From contig OZ316898.1 in the NCBI GenBank assembly GCA_973895155.1, forward strand, positions 2,356,001 to 2,420,000: a stretch of 64,000 nt of DNA. Reading direction: 5' to 3'. The notes below the pieces were generated by a model that was not told the origin of the DNA, searched no databases, and was given only the letters and a program-made list of their open reading frames with translations. The stretch comes from Marsupella aquatica. Its lineage: Eukaryota > Marchantiophyta. The position numbers were made by a program, and so were the translations under genes. Positions 1 through 10,880 of the stretch are shown piece by piece (position 1 is the stretch's first letter; each line of letters opens with the position of its first letter).

Positions 1-590
1 ACTCTTGGTTTGGTCCCCGTTTGGGTTGGCGGCTACTATGGGTTCATTTCGAAGCCAAAGGGAAGGTATTCGGACAGGACTGTAGTTACTTTGGTTGCTA
101 TTATTCTAGGTTTTGAAAAGAGTTTATAATTCAACACTTACTGCTAAAATTAACTACCTAATGGAGTTTGAGAGAGACCGCAGGATTCAGAACTTTTATG
201 AGCATGTGACTCCAATCCATCGCATGAAATATTTGCCATTTGGCACACGGCTGGGAAGAATTCAACATTTCAAGAAACCAAGAACTTTTATCCAGCTGAC
301 TATCAAAGCTGCTTTTTGAGTTTAAGCTAATTTACAATCAAGGGCCAGTGACCAAGATAAATTAGAGCAGCTAAGAAGAGAGTAGATTAACAGAAAATGA
401 TTCGGAAGATACTGCAGTGTCCCCATGCTAATCACAATCAAATCATGGTTGCTTGAGTCTTTCCTAATAACCAACTTCTCTATGATTCTTTGTAATCTTG
501 ACACGCATGTCAAAAGCCAGTTTGCTGCTAAACGTGTCAAGAGTAATTGAAACCTGTCAGCCTCATTTTTTTGTTGACGCAAAGAAAATA

Positions 591-690
591 TATATCACCT
601 CGCCCAAGGGCAAAAAATGCCGAACCGGGAGACATGATCCCAATGGTAAAACAACCCAATGATCAAAGGGAAGGAAAAGAGGGGAGATCT
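591..690 (-). repeat. Relic of the 3' end of the non-LTR retrotransposon
   Basis: This stretch begins with an ATATATATC run followed by GCCGAACCGGGAGACATGATC. It parallels the 3' end of the large retrotransposon at 9141-9230, which also starts with ATATATATC and contains CAGAACCGGGAGACAGGATC, in the same orientation. It is read as a short 5'-truncated copy of the same or a sister family. The alignment was by eye and covers only about 80-100 bases. Confidence 0.5.
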
Positions 691-691
691 A

Positions 692-870
692 GATGCTTCA
701 AGTCAAAAGATAAATTTGTGCAAGATAATATTCTGTGATGCATTCATAAATAAAACCTCATTTTTTTTTTACTCAAATAAGGATGATCTGGATGCTTCAA
801 TTCGAAAGATAAATTAGTGCAAGATAATATTCTGTGACACATTCATAAATAAAAGCAGATTGTGCTTGCT
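692..870. repeat. 99-bp tandem repeat, two copies
   Basis: GATGCTTCAA starts at 692 and again at 791. Each is followed by a similar stretch containing GTGCAAGATAATATTCTGTG and CATTCATAAATAAAA. The copies differ at several positions. No function is apparent. Confidence 0.75.
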
Positions 871-2153
871 ATGGAGATATGGGTTATTGTGTATATACAG
901 TTATGGATGGTTTGCACTTACATATTTGTCATCTAGTCACGATGTCTTGCACTTATGGGAAGTGCAAGAAAAAGTACAAATACACCTAAACATGCCAAAC
1001 ACTTTTGGGAAGAAGAGAATCGATTACATTTAACAAGTTTCTTGCACTTGTATGCAGTGGTACACTGCACAGAAAAGCTGGTCGATGGTTAGATTGCAAG
1101 TCTAGTTAAATGTTGGCAAGCTCAGCACAATGCTTGATGGTCGACCCTCACAAGCAACAAAGTTCACTTTGGTAAAAAACTGCTTACTTTTGCGGATCTC
1201 AGGATTGTTCCTGATGCTTTTGCTTCAATGTGGACGACTTTCTGCTGTACCGGAGTTGAAGTCGATCCAAGACTGAACGAGCCCGATGACAGATCTTAGA
1301 CACAGCACTGGATTTCTATTCGGCGCATCCCTTCCCAAAAGCGATGCAGGGCCGAGGTTCTCTCTACTGGAACCTCTGCATCGCCACTCACTCCGTCCCT
1401 ACGTTTCCAGATCTGGAGCTTATCAATGTAAGGTGACTGTCATCCTACCAAGGTGCAACAACGATGTCCTCTCGAAATGACCCAAATCTCTCCACTATCG
1501 CCACATATTCGAAGGGAAAGGTACGTGCTCGGTTCTGTTTCCTTCCTTTCCTTCCTTTCCTCCGGTTCAGACTGTTCCGTAGTTTGTGTGAGCTCTCTAT
1601 GAGCTCTCGTTTGCAGATGCAGATGGGTTTGATGTGGGTTGGTAAGCAAATGTTACATGCTCCTTAATCGGACTAGTGTTGTGAGCAGGTTATCCGCCGA
1701 TCGGCGCCGAGTTGAAAATGCTCTGCTATCTTTGGATTCCTCGCAGCCTTCGCACTTCGGGAGATTGTCGTGCCGTTGAACAGGGTGCTGATGAAGTCCA
1801 CTGATCTTGATCATCAGGTAGATGTTATTCACCGAGCTATCCAGAAGACGAGTAGCGCTTAGCTTAAAACTTTCAAATAGAGAAAGTGTGACCTTCCCGG
1901 AACGCGAATGCTTCTTGAGCTGTCATCTTCTTGAGGATGGATACATCTGACCAGTTCACCTTTTAGCTCTAGGTGTCAATTTTGGACTCGAAATGCCCAG
2001 GACGTGTCTAAACGAATGAAAGGATCCTGAACTTGTGATATGAAGAGGTGGGATCTCAGTAGTTGACTCATTGTGACTGTGGGTAGGTGCAGGTTTTCCA
2101 AAGGGTTCTGACTGATGGCGATGCATTCTTGAGCTGTCCTGCGCAACTTAGTC

Positions 2154-5100
2154 ATGGATCCTCTAATTTGGATTGTTGGAATTCTAGCGATCTGTATTCT
2201 AACACTGGTGCTCAGAGAGAAAGCAACCGAGGTCTGCAATGCTGTCTTTTGGGGACTGTCAGTCTTCCATCGTCGTAACACACTCCTTACTTGGAATCCT
2301 GGTCTGTCTTCTAATTCTCGTAAGACGTCTCTGTCTTCACGGTTTAAAGTGGATGTTCTTGAGGTAATAAATCTACTCTCACGGTCTTTCATTACGAAAT
2401 AATTCAATTTTTGACTACTTCAACTCGCCAGTTGTGAATTGGGGGCGAATATCTTGTGAACTCTGTTTGGAATTCTGTTCAATCCAGATCAAACGGGAAA
2501 GATGATACAATGAAAAACAATTACACTTACGGTTTGCTTGTGTCAGATGAATGACTCCTTGTACGAGCTCTACAAGCCTGACGGTGATCCCACCATGCAA
2601 GTACTATTCTTTCGCGGGCTGTCATTTGGGGAGTGCTCAGAAGCATACCTATCAACCTGGATAAGTGGGGACGGATCTTGTATTTGGCCGAAGGTCTGGT
2701 TGGCGAATGAGTTCCCTAATGCTCACATCCTGGCTGTCTCTTACAAGGACGGCCTCATAGAAGGCTCCGCTGAAAGCTTTGACATGCGCATCATTCGCGA
2801 AAACTTGACCAGTGATCTGATCCAGGCAAATGTTGGTCAGACGGCTAACTGCCCAGTGGTCTTGGTGGGCCACTCTTTTGGGGGTCTGGTCATCAAAGAT
2901 CTGTGCCTTGAGGCTCACAACACACTCATTTCCCCCACAGACAATCCGAAGGTTCAGAAATTTCTTGATAACTTGAGAGGGGTATTTTACTACAGTACCC
3001 CTCATCACGGCAGTCCTCATATAGGACGAGCAGCAAATGTCTTGAGCGGCCCCTTGTTCAAGTACTTCACAGTGTTAAGTACCCAGGCTGCCCGGTTGAA
3101 TTACGATTTCAATCGTTTGTGCAAGTCTTACCCTAAGTGGCAAATAGGAGGATTGGGGGAACAGGTCGCTGTAAACACGGTAAGATGAAGCTGTTGTCTT
3201 TTCTGATTAGTGCTTCATTATATTGCTTCAACTCAAGTGACATAGCAACTCTTGTCATGGATTTTGCCGGTCGTTTCCACATTGAGCTCTGGTTGGTAGA
3301 TGAGCTTGCAGTCTGAAGTTTCCGACTCGATTGGCTCGTTCAGTAGGCCTTGTTCTGATGAGCTTTAACCATTTTGATGAATCCTAAGGACACCTGTGGT
3401 TTACATACGTGTCGGTACCTTCCCCAACTACTTAACTACCGAAGTGTGATTGAGTACAAGGATCACAATTCAGCGGCAAAGCGAAGTTCATGGTGTCATT
3501 TTCGTTGCATCAATTTGACTTCTTTGTTGTCGTTGGGCAGGGCATATTCCAAGGTATTGTCATAGTACCAGAAGCATCTGCCAGAGATGGGGACAATTTT
3601 AATCTTGACAGTAGCGCAGACCATTTCTCCGTGTGCAGACCAGAGAAGACAACCTCAAGAAGGTTCAATGCCCTCACAAGGTTCCTTCGCAACATTTGCG
3701 ATGACTTGGCTGGCTACGTACTGTACAACTTTCAGCTTAAGAAGCTACTTACGTTTCATTTGATGCAACATCTGCGGCATCTCTTTGTTTTGCAGTGACA
3801 AGCTCTATCATGTCTCCTTATTGGAAAGCTCGAAATATTCATGTCTCAGAAGAATGAAGAATTGCAATTTTGCTAACGAGCTCTATGTTGCAAATATAGG
3901 ATGTAAAAGCCATGGCTCAGAAGCAAGCTGTTCAACAAAATTTCAAACATCTTCCAAAGCACATGGTCAATATGGATGGACTGCTAGAGGAGGCTAAGAG
4001 CCGGCTTAAGAAATTTACAACGCTGGGCTTTGTGGGGATGGGGGGGATCGGCAAGACCACTCTTGCAATGGCGGTCTTTAATGAACTGAGTCTGGCATTT
4101 GAGTACAGTTGTTTTGTGCCTGATGTGAAGTTGATAACTGGAAATGTTGAGGCGGTGAAAGAGGTACTGTGGAAACATATGCATCGCTTCGGAAGGAAGG
4201 TTGGAGACACAGAGGACTTGTCTGATTTGATTGGGAATGAACTACTCCTTGTTTTAGATGATATATCAGATGATCGTGATATTAAACTTTTGTCACTTCT
4301 GGTTGACGATTTCTCTCCACAAAGTCGTTTCATTGTTACTTCTCGTGATCGGACCCTTCTGAGGAGCTTGGACGATGTTTACGAGGTCCCGTTCCTGGAC
4401 CAGCAAAATGCCCAGAAGCTATTTCTAAGCCATGCTTGCCCAAGCGAGGCAAATTTTCCAGCAAACTTGCAACCTGATATGGTGGCCGTTGTGGACAAGT
4501 GTGACGGGCTGCCTCTAACGCTAGAAGTTCTTGGAAGTTATCTACAGCTGGAAACGGATGGCAAGTTTTGGAAGCAAACTTTGCAAGCTTTAGAGAAGGC
4601 CGAGGCTATCCCAGACCTTAATTTGAGGTTGTGGGCAAAGCTGAGAATCAGCTACGACGGACTTGACGAGGTAGAGAAGAAAATATTCCTAGATGCAACA
4701 ACTTTCTTTAGCGAAAGTTTGTATGGGTATTCTTTGCGCGATGCAAAAGCGGCTTGGAGGATAGCTTACAGCACTGAGTATGCGACCCTACATTGGCAAA
4801 TCTTGGTTGGCAGGTCTCTTGTTTATGGTGTGGAAGATGATGAGTGTATCAGGGTGCATGACCAACTTCTAAGTCTGGGGCGAAAGATAGCCTTAGCCCC
4901 GAAGTCTAGTCCCGAGTCTAGTGAAAATGGCGAGTGTAGGCTACGGGTTGGAAATTGGCTTGCTAGCAACTGATGGAAGACGCGGAAAATCAGGTGAGCT
5001 CGTCAGTGATCAAGCAAATTTCCTGGTTGAGTCGCGTAATTTAAACTTTGAATGTTCAAAGCTTATGACATTGCAGACAGGTGTATGTCAAATAAGTGAA

Positions 5101-8100
5101 AGAAATGATCAGGAATAACAACTGGTTAATTGGGTTTAAACTAGTAGTCTATCTGTGAATTGTGAGTAGTCTATGTCCTCAAGTAGTGATGACTTTATGA
5201 CTATTCAACTAAATCGTGAGCTGGCGATGATTTGATATTCATGCCTTGCGGTTGTCCGTCGAGTGCGCTGGTCACGATCGTGGGACAATTCACATTTCAG
5301 GCCATGCTCTTCCCAAACTGAAGGAATTGTAGTACCTTGAAGTGGATGGCCCGCTTATCATTGATGGACTTGAGGAAGATATGTCATTCCCGAGTAAACT
5401 CGTGCTGCTCAAATGCATTGGACGTCTTGATACTTTTGACCTTGCCCTTCAAGACCCTCTAGTGCTTTTGCATGTATCGGGTGTGGTGGCCCTTCCCAGC
5501 TCTATTGGGCAACTATCAGCTCTTAGAATCTTTATCGGTAACGGCATACAAGCTGTACCGGATGAATTCTGCAATTTGGCACAGCTGGAATATCTTGAGT
5601 TCATGCAGTGTGCATTTCTCCAGAGCTTGCCTGGTACATTTGGCAACCTATCACAGTTGGAGTCCCTAAAATTCCTTTTCTGCAAGAGTCTCCAGTTGCC
5701 CCAGACATTTGGCGGTCTTGCCAACTTGAAGGATCTTGAATTCACAGGTTGTTCGGGGTCACCTTTTCTTCCTCAATCCTTCGGTGATCTATCTGCCTTT
5801 AAATCATCTTGTGCTCAGATGGTGTTCCGATATGGTTGTCCTGCCCAGTTGCTTCGGTAATTTATCCGCATTAGATCATCTTGTGTTCAGTCGTTGTGAC
5901 CAATTAGTCGCGCTACCTACTTGGCTGCCTTGACGCATCTGAAAATCAGTAATTGCCTCGAACTGCATTCCTTGCCTGACTCTTTCGGAAACATGTCTGC
6001 CTTGGAGGATCTAAAAATCGGGTATTGTAAAGAATTGCTTGCCTTGTCTTACTCCTTTGCAGATTTGTCTGCATTAAAACGTCTCAAATTGAGTCACTGA
6101 GTTTGAAGCCCTCCCGAATTCCTTCGGGAATCTCTCCACGTTGAGGCATCTGACGTTGAAATATTGTGGAAATTTAATCTCCATGATTACCTTTGCCAAC
6201 CTAACCGAATTACAATACTTGGAAATCCGTGGAAACCGCAGTCTTATTGAGATGCCCGAGTCTCTTGTAGAACTGACGGCTCTTAATCATCTCGTCCTTG
6301 ACGGTGTTAGTATAAGGAGCATGCCTGACTTCATCAGGAGTATGCAGTCTTTGCACACTTTGGAGCTCAAAGGGCTCCCGTACATCAAGGACTTGCCTGC
6401 TTGGTTGGGGGATAATGGTGTGATCCGTCTAGCTCTATCATGCAAGAAGTTTCAGGTACAGGACGGGCGTTTTTCTTTGACAAGTGGGAAGGGCGAAATT
6501 TTAACTGCAGAGAATTTGATAGAGGAGATCCATAAATTTGCGATGGAGAAGGTCGAGGAATTAGGCTGTGAAGGAGCTCTGGCATATCTGTGTCCCGCGA
6601 ACTTCGGAGTGGTGGAAGCCAAGTTTGCGAGATTCTTGTTGCAAGAGAGGGGCATAGCAAGACGTTTGACGGGAGATCTCCAAGGAGCCGTGAAAGACCT
6701 TACTGCCGCATTGGAAGTATTCTGTGATGACGATGATGGGCATTGGAAGTATTCTGTGACTGTTGGAAGCACGGAGGCTATGTAAACTTTTTGTTGGGGA
6801 CGGTGCAATGGACGGTGCAATGGCTTCAAAGCACTTGCCTGAGTACAGATGCTATAGATTTGGAAGCTCACCAAGTCTAGGTGAAAGATCAGTAGCATAT
6901 ATGGATTTTAAACTTATTAGAAGGAGAAGATACGTCGACGAGCTTTGGGAACTAATGGACGTATCGCATTCTCAATTGATGGACAAGGTGCGGGTATCAG
7001 ACTTCCACGGAGCCCTCGCATGTTGGAATGTCACGGATGCAAGTGCATACGAGCCAGATCTAAGGATTTTTTTCTTGCAAGAACGTGGGATTTTGAAGCG
7101 ATTGGATGGAGATCTACGGGGAGCTCTGGAAGATCTTAGTGCTGCATTGGGAATCTATGGTGAGGCAGATCGTCTACGGCCTTCAGAGACGCAAGATATG
7201 AAGTACTGCGCATATAACTGCCTGAGTACAGGGGCTTCGTGAAATTTCTGTTGGGAGATTTGGATGGTGCAAACCAAGATGGTGCGATGGCCTGGAAGCT
7301 CATAAGCTGTGAGTGTTGTTTGCCAAGTGGAAGGCTGATCTCACCAAATCTAGGGGAAGAATTAATAACCTACTGTATATGCATTTCAACCTGCATCCAA
7401 CAATACATATTAAGAAGCAGATGAAATTAACAAATTTATTTCATAATGATGTGATGGAGAAGGTACGGAACTCAGATTGACAATTTGGGAAGATCTCGAT
7501 TCCAGGAAAGTGGGCTGTTTTGATCGGATTTTTTTCCTGCAAGAAAGAGGCGTCTTAAAGCGATTAGCGGGGGATCTCCGGGGAGCTTTGGATGACCTGA
7601 CTTTCGCAGCCGAAATCCTGGCCGGTGACGTACATGACCCCTGTTGTGAGTCCGACCGTTGTTGGGAAGAGTACATGTATAATTGTAGGAAGCACCTGGG
7701 CTACGTGAATTTCTTGTTGGGGGCTCTGGGTGGCGCCCAAGATGATGGTGCAAACGCCTTAAAGCTTGTGTGGGACAACTTCAACTGCACTTACTTCTAC
7801 TACAAACTCAATTACTCTAAAGATAAGACGTTACCAAGTTTAGGTGACGAATCAGTCACATATTTGAATTTCGCGCTGATTCGAAAGGGAGACCTCTACG
7901 CGCAACGAGAGCTAATAATGTCAAGACACTCTGAAGTGTTGTGGTGGTGGCGATGTCAGACTTCCCGGGAGCCTTGGCAATCTGGTGTGATTTTGCTGAT
8001 AGGGTATCACCCTATTATGATCAAGTTTTCTTCTTGCAAGAGAGGGGGATACTGAGGCGACCTGCCGGGGGCGTTGGAAGACCTGACAGCAGCCTTGGAA

Positions 8101-8750
8101 ATATGGAACTTGGGAATAGAGACGGCTCATTATGAGCTTTTCAAACATCGGGGCTATGTGAAGTACTTAATGGGGATGAAAGCGGAGCACGAAGTGATGC
8201 AGAAGGATGCGTGGCCATGGAGCCTGTAGTGGATGGGCGTGAACGTTTGGGAGGATTGCCCGTGGCATTTCTGGAATTCAGACTGAAGGGAAGGAAAACA
8301 TGTGAGGCAAAATTCTGGGTGTTAGCACATGAGGAAGTCAGGGAGAAGGTAAAGAAGACTGATTTCCTGGGAGCCCTGGCAGTCTGGGACGATTTCGACG
8401 CCAAAGTGTTTGGCTATTTTCGTCGGGATTTCTTCTTGTCCGAAAGAGGGATTTTGAGGCGACGGTCGGGCGATCTTTCGGGGGCGTTGGAAGCATCCTT
8501 GGAAATTGGCAGGGGGAACTATGATTGCTTCAAGCACTTGGAAATTGGCAGGGGGAACTATGATTGCTTCAAGCACCGGGCGTACGTGAAGTTCTTACTG
8601 GGGGACATAGACGGGGCGCGAGAAGATGCCGAAAGATGTTCGGCTACGGGCTTCTTCAGACAGTATACCCGTTTCCACGACATTATTACTACTAGGGGAT
8701 TCAGGTCTTTGGGAGATGTTGGTTTAGCATTTCTGGGGTTCGACCTTTAA
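2154..8750 (+). pseudogene. Broken HNL receptor copy 1 (hydrolase-NB-ARC-LRR-TPR)
   Basis: This paralogue of the intact gene at 46983 keeps the full domain order. Exon 1 is 2154-2363 (hydrophobic N-terminus), exon 2 2547-3179 (hydrolase with GHSFGG), exon 3 from 3541, exon 4 3900-4993 (NB-ARC with GMGGIGKTT and a VHD motif), then LRR and TPR-like sequence to the stop at 8750. Lesions visible: the GT donor after exon 3 (about 3711) is GG. Exon 4 is 1094 bases, not a multiple of three, with a one-base loss near 4945 that creates a stop. The last intron's TAG acceptor is deleted near 5234. An in-frame TAG lies at 5330-5332. Further frame breaks fall near 5810, 5930, 6095, 6780, 7225, 7430, 7960 and 8130. 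The oxyanion-loop HG seen in copies 2 and 3 is RG here. A shorter hydrolase-NB-ARC product from exons 1-4 cannot be excluded. Confidence 0.85.
8501..8578 (+). repeat. 39-bp in-frame tandem duplication in the copy 1 TPR region
   Basis: The 39 bases starting GGAAATTGGCAGGGGGAAC at 8501 repeat exactly at 8540. The repeat adds 13 residues (LEIGRGNYDCFKH twice) to the last TPR-like unit. Copy 2 has a single version, so this is a private and recent change. Confidence 0.9.
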
Positions 8751-9009
8751 ATGGCGCTTTCGCTTCTTCTCCCCATGAATTTTGAGCATGTTTGCCTCGA
8801 AAAGAATTTTGAGTATGTTGATCAGCTGGTTCTCCGTCAATTGTTTTTGGTTTCCAATTTGGTTACTCCGCATGAATTTTGAGTAAGTTGATCAGCTGGA
8901 TCTGCGACAATTGTTTTTGGTTTCCAATTTGGTTATGGGCTGTACTAGCCTGAGTGCCCATTGAATAGAGGTGAGGAGGACGTTCATGTTGGCTCTACCA
9001 TTGTCAGAG
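8751..9009. other. 3' flank of receptor copy 1
   Basis: No gene is seen. A segment around GAATTTTGAG and GTTGATCAGCTGG occurs twice (about 8785-8935), a degenerate duplication. The stretch CTAGCCTGAGTGCCC near 8946 matches the 3' flank of copy 2 near 53766, so it belongs to the duplicated gene-plus-spacer unit. Confidence 0.6.
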
Positions 9010-9140
9010 ATTCACGGTGCCCACAACCTCCGTTGTTCAAATGCACTCCCAACTCCAGTTACTCGGTGCCTTCAACCTCATCCTCCGTTTTCCAAATGCA
9101 CTCCCAACTTTAGTTACTCGGTGCCCGCAACCTCAGTTTT
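9010..9140. repeat. About 47-bp minisatellite, left part, split by the retrotransposon
   Basis: Degenerate units contain CAAATGCACTCCCAACT and AGTTACTCGGTGCC. The array breaks at TCAGTTTT (9133-9140) and resumes at 41902 on the far side of the nested insertions. The corresponding spot after copy 2 (about 53840-53890) has only one such unit, so the array expanded in this spacer. Confidence 0.8.
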
Positions 9141-9316
9141 ATATATATCAAACTGCCAAAGAGCAGGAGGCGCAGAACCGGGAGACAGGATCCCACAGGC
9201 CAAAAAATCCAATCAAGGAGAAACAAGAAAAAAGGCCAAAAGGTCAAAGAGCAAAAACAAAAAAGACCAGGCACAAGCCCAGCCCAAGGAGAACAAAGGA
9301 CACATAAACCTAAAGG

Positions 9317-10326
9317 CTACCCAACGGCACAGTGAAGGGCCTGATAAAGCTCCGTCGTGAACTGCATAGGGGGGTCAAGCAATGGAATCCGACTAGATGC
9401 CCGGACTCCAACCGCCTCGCCTCTACGAAGGATAGTGAAGGCCTGTGCACGCTGAAGTGCAATGGACACCCTCTGTCTAAAAAAGGATGTGATAACAGAG
9501 ACTGGTGGATAAGGCCGCCGCTCGACATAATGAACCACACAGGAGCGCAAGAACTGGTCAAAAGTCGGGTGCAGCGCTCCAAAGACCTCCACGGCAAACG
9601 GGTAGAAAAGGTCCCCTGGGTAACGCGTAGCATAAGCCTTCTCCTTGAGGCGAGCAGCCCTCGTGGCAGCATGACCTGGGATGTGGGCAGCGGACGCCAA
9701 ATTGGCTCCACTAGTGGGGTCAGCAACAACCACATCCCCAAGGGCACGAACACCAGCACGAGAGAAAACCAAATCGGCCCGACGCCTGTCCGGTACTCCA
9801 TCCCGGGGTGGTAACACATGTCGTTGCTCCATCATAACATGATACCCGGAATCACGAGCGATGGCGGCAACCACATCCCGGATGTCATCGTGTGTCGCCG
9901 TCCGCTCACTACCATGACCACATCGTAGGATATGGATTCCCCCCCTATCCAAGGGCGCTCCACAAACACATGTGGGTTGCCCAAGGAGGCATGGGTGGGG
10001 AAGACCAAGACGGAGGCGCATGGAAGTGGTGAAGACAAAAGAACTCATACGAAAGGGGGCCCACAATGGGCTCGCAGATAACCAAGCCCCCGAACCAACG
10101 CCCGAACCGGATAAAAGACGCGCTCGAACCAAGTCAGAGGGTGCGTCGGAAAGCATGCTAGAAAGGGTGAATCGGTGCATGCGATCAGAGATCACCTGTT
10201 GAACTCGGTCGGGACTGTCCAAAATAACTCCCTCAAAAGCAGGGACCACGCTCTGCACATCCTCCGGTAATAAGGACCGGGCATGACGAAGCTGGCTCGG
10301 GGGCCTCAGTATATAGAGACCCCCAT
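9317..10326 (-). pseudogene. Retrotransposon ORF, C-terminal part: CCHC finger and REL endonuclease
   Basis: The open frame continues past the apparent start to about 10331. Residues CVCG...H...C form the cysteine-histidine motif that precedes the endonuclease in R2-like elements. After it come RRADLVF and GDVVVADPTS, the paired acidic residues of a PD-(D/E)XK nuclease, then KEKAY and PFAVEVFG. In the family this domain nicks target DNA to prime reverse transcription. The upstream part of the same protein now lies at 19797-20316, beyond the inserted DNA element. The stop lies at 9317-9319. Confidence 0.85.
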
Positions 10327-10748
10327 ATCACGCTCGACGTTTTGGACCCTTGCACCCCTAACTTATTAAGTAAAATTTTTATTTCCCCTTCCCTATCATA
10401 CTTAGAAGAATTCCAAATCCTAACATTTTGACCCCTAAAAATAGTTAAGTAAAGTTTTGTTGTGAATTAAACACCCCTTAGTAAGAAAAGAAAAGTTCAT
10501 TCAAATGCACACCTTATCTGGGTCTTTGTCAAGCTTATTTGAACCCTAATGTGCTCCTTAGGCATCCATATCTCATGGAAAACTGATAGTATATAGTGTT
10601 GATGCTTCCACTAAGAATACCAATTCTAGTAGAAGCTTCAGCAATATACAGTATAAGTTATTCATATTGCAATCTGCTGTGCTTGTCTGATGTGAAAGGT
10701 AGGTATACCAAAAAGGAATTGAGTCAAGAATCTGAATGGTGAGTGTCC
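10327..10748. other. Left subterminal region of the P/Kolobok-like element
   Basis: AT-rich sequence with scattered ACCCCTAA-like blocks (10350, 10431, 10473) and related AACCCCTATAG and AACCCTATA blocks near the other end (19716, 19771). These may be subterminal binding repeats. No gene is seen. Confidence 0.4.
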
Positions 10749-10808
10749 GTGGCAGAGGGGAATTGAACCCCTGATTGAGCAAGAAGCTCAAGTATCCAAA
10801 TCTGCCAC
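10749..10808 (-). other. tRNA-like relic lacking a D arm
   Basis: On the minus strand the 60 bases begin GTGGCAG and end CTGCCAC, a perfect 7-bp acceptor stem. Just inside is a perfect 5-bp T arm with loop TTCAATT, so the pol III B-box form GGTTCAATTCC is present. A third hairpin with stem TTGAG/CTCAA and loop CTTCTTG sits where the anticodon or long variable arm would be. Only about 11 bases remain between the acceptor and that hairpin, too few for a normal D arm. It could be a decayed tRNA, a tRNA-derived SINE head or a trapped fragment. It is unlikely to be a working tRNA. Confidence 0.45.
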
Positions 10809-10880
10809 CCCCTAGCCTATTCCCCTAACCTATCCCCTATACATACTAAAACCACTACCATGACTATTGATGCATGAAAA

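Larger units (their letters stand above)
1..2153. other. Upstream flank of receptor copy 1
   Basis: No convincing gene is visible. The stretch holds a small retrotransposon 3'-end relic near 591-690, a 99-bp two-copy tandem repeat at 692-870, and a pyrimidine-rich run of CCTTCCTTTC type near 1540-1560. Open frames such as 113-319, 1286-1480 and 1440-1667 have no recognisable domain and are not conserved in front of the other two receptor copies. It should contain the old promoter of copy 1, but I cannot place it. Confidence 0.5.

Noticed and set aside
2652-3020. Open antisense frame of about 122 residues over the hydrolase exon, also at 47499-47870 and 58426-58797
   Set aside because: It is conserved only because the sense strand codes for a conserved protein. 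It has no own start context, no domain, and its conservation follows the sense codons.
9332-9814. Plus-strand and alternative-frame ORFs across 9310-10200 and 40100-41960
   Set aside because: Shadows of the GC-rich retrotransposon coding sequence on the minus strand; the long plus-strand frame at 41184-41957 is low-complexity Pro/Arg/Gly without a domain.
10327-10340. A target-site duplication for the P/Kolobok-like element
   Set aside because: Trial lengths of 2 to 10 bases gave no direct match; only inverted similarity (GACCC, ATCACGC) is present.
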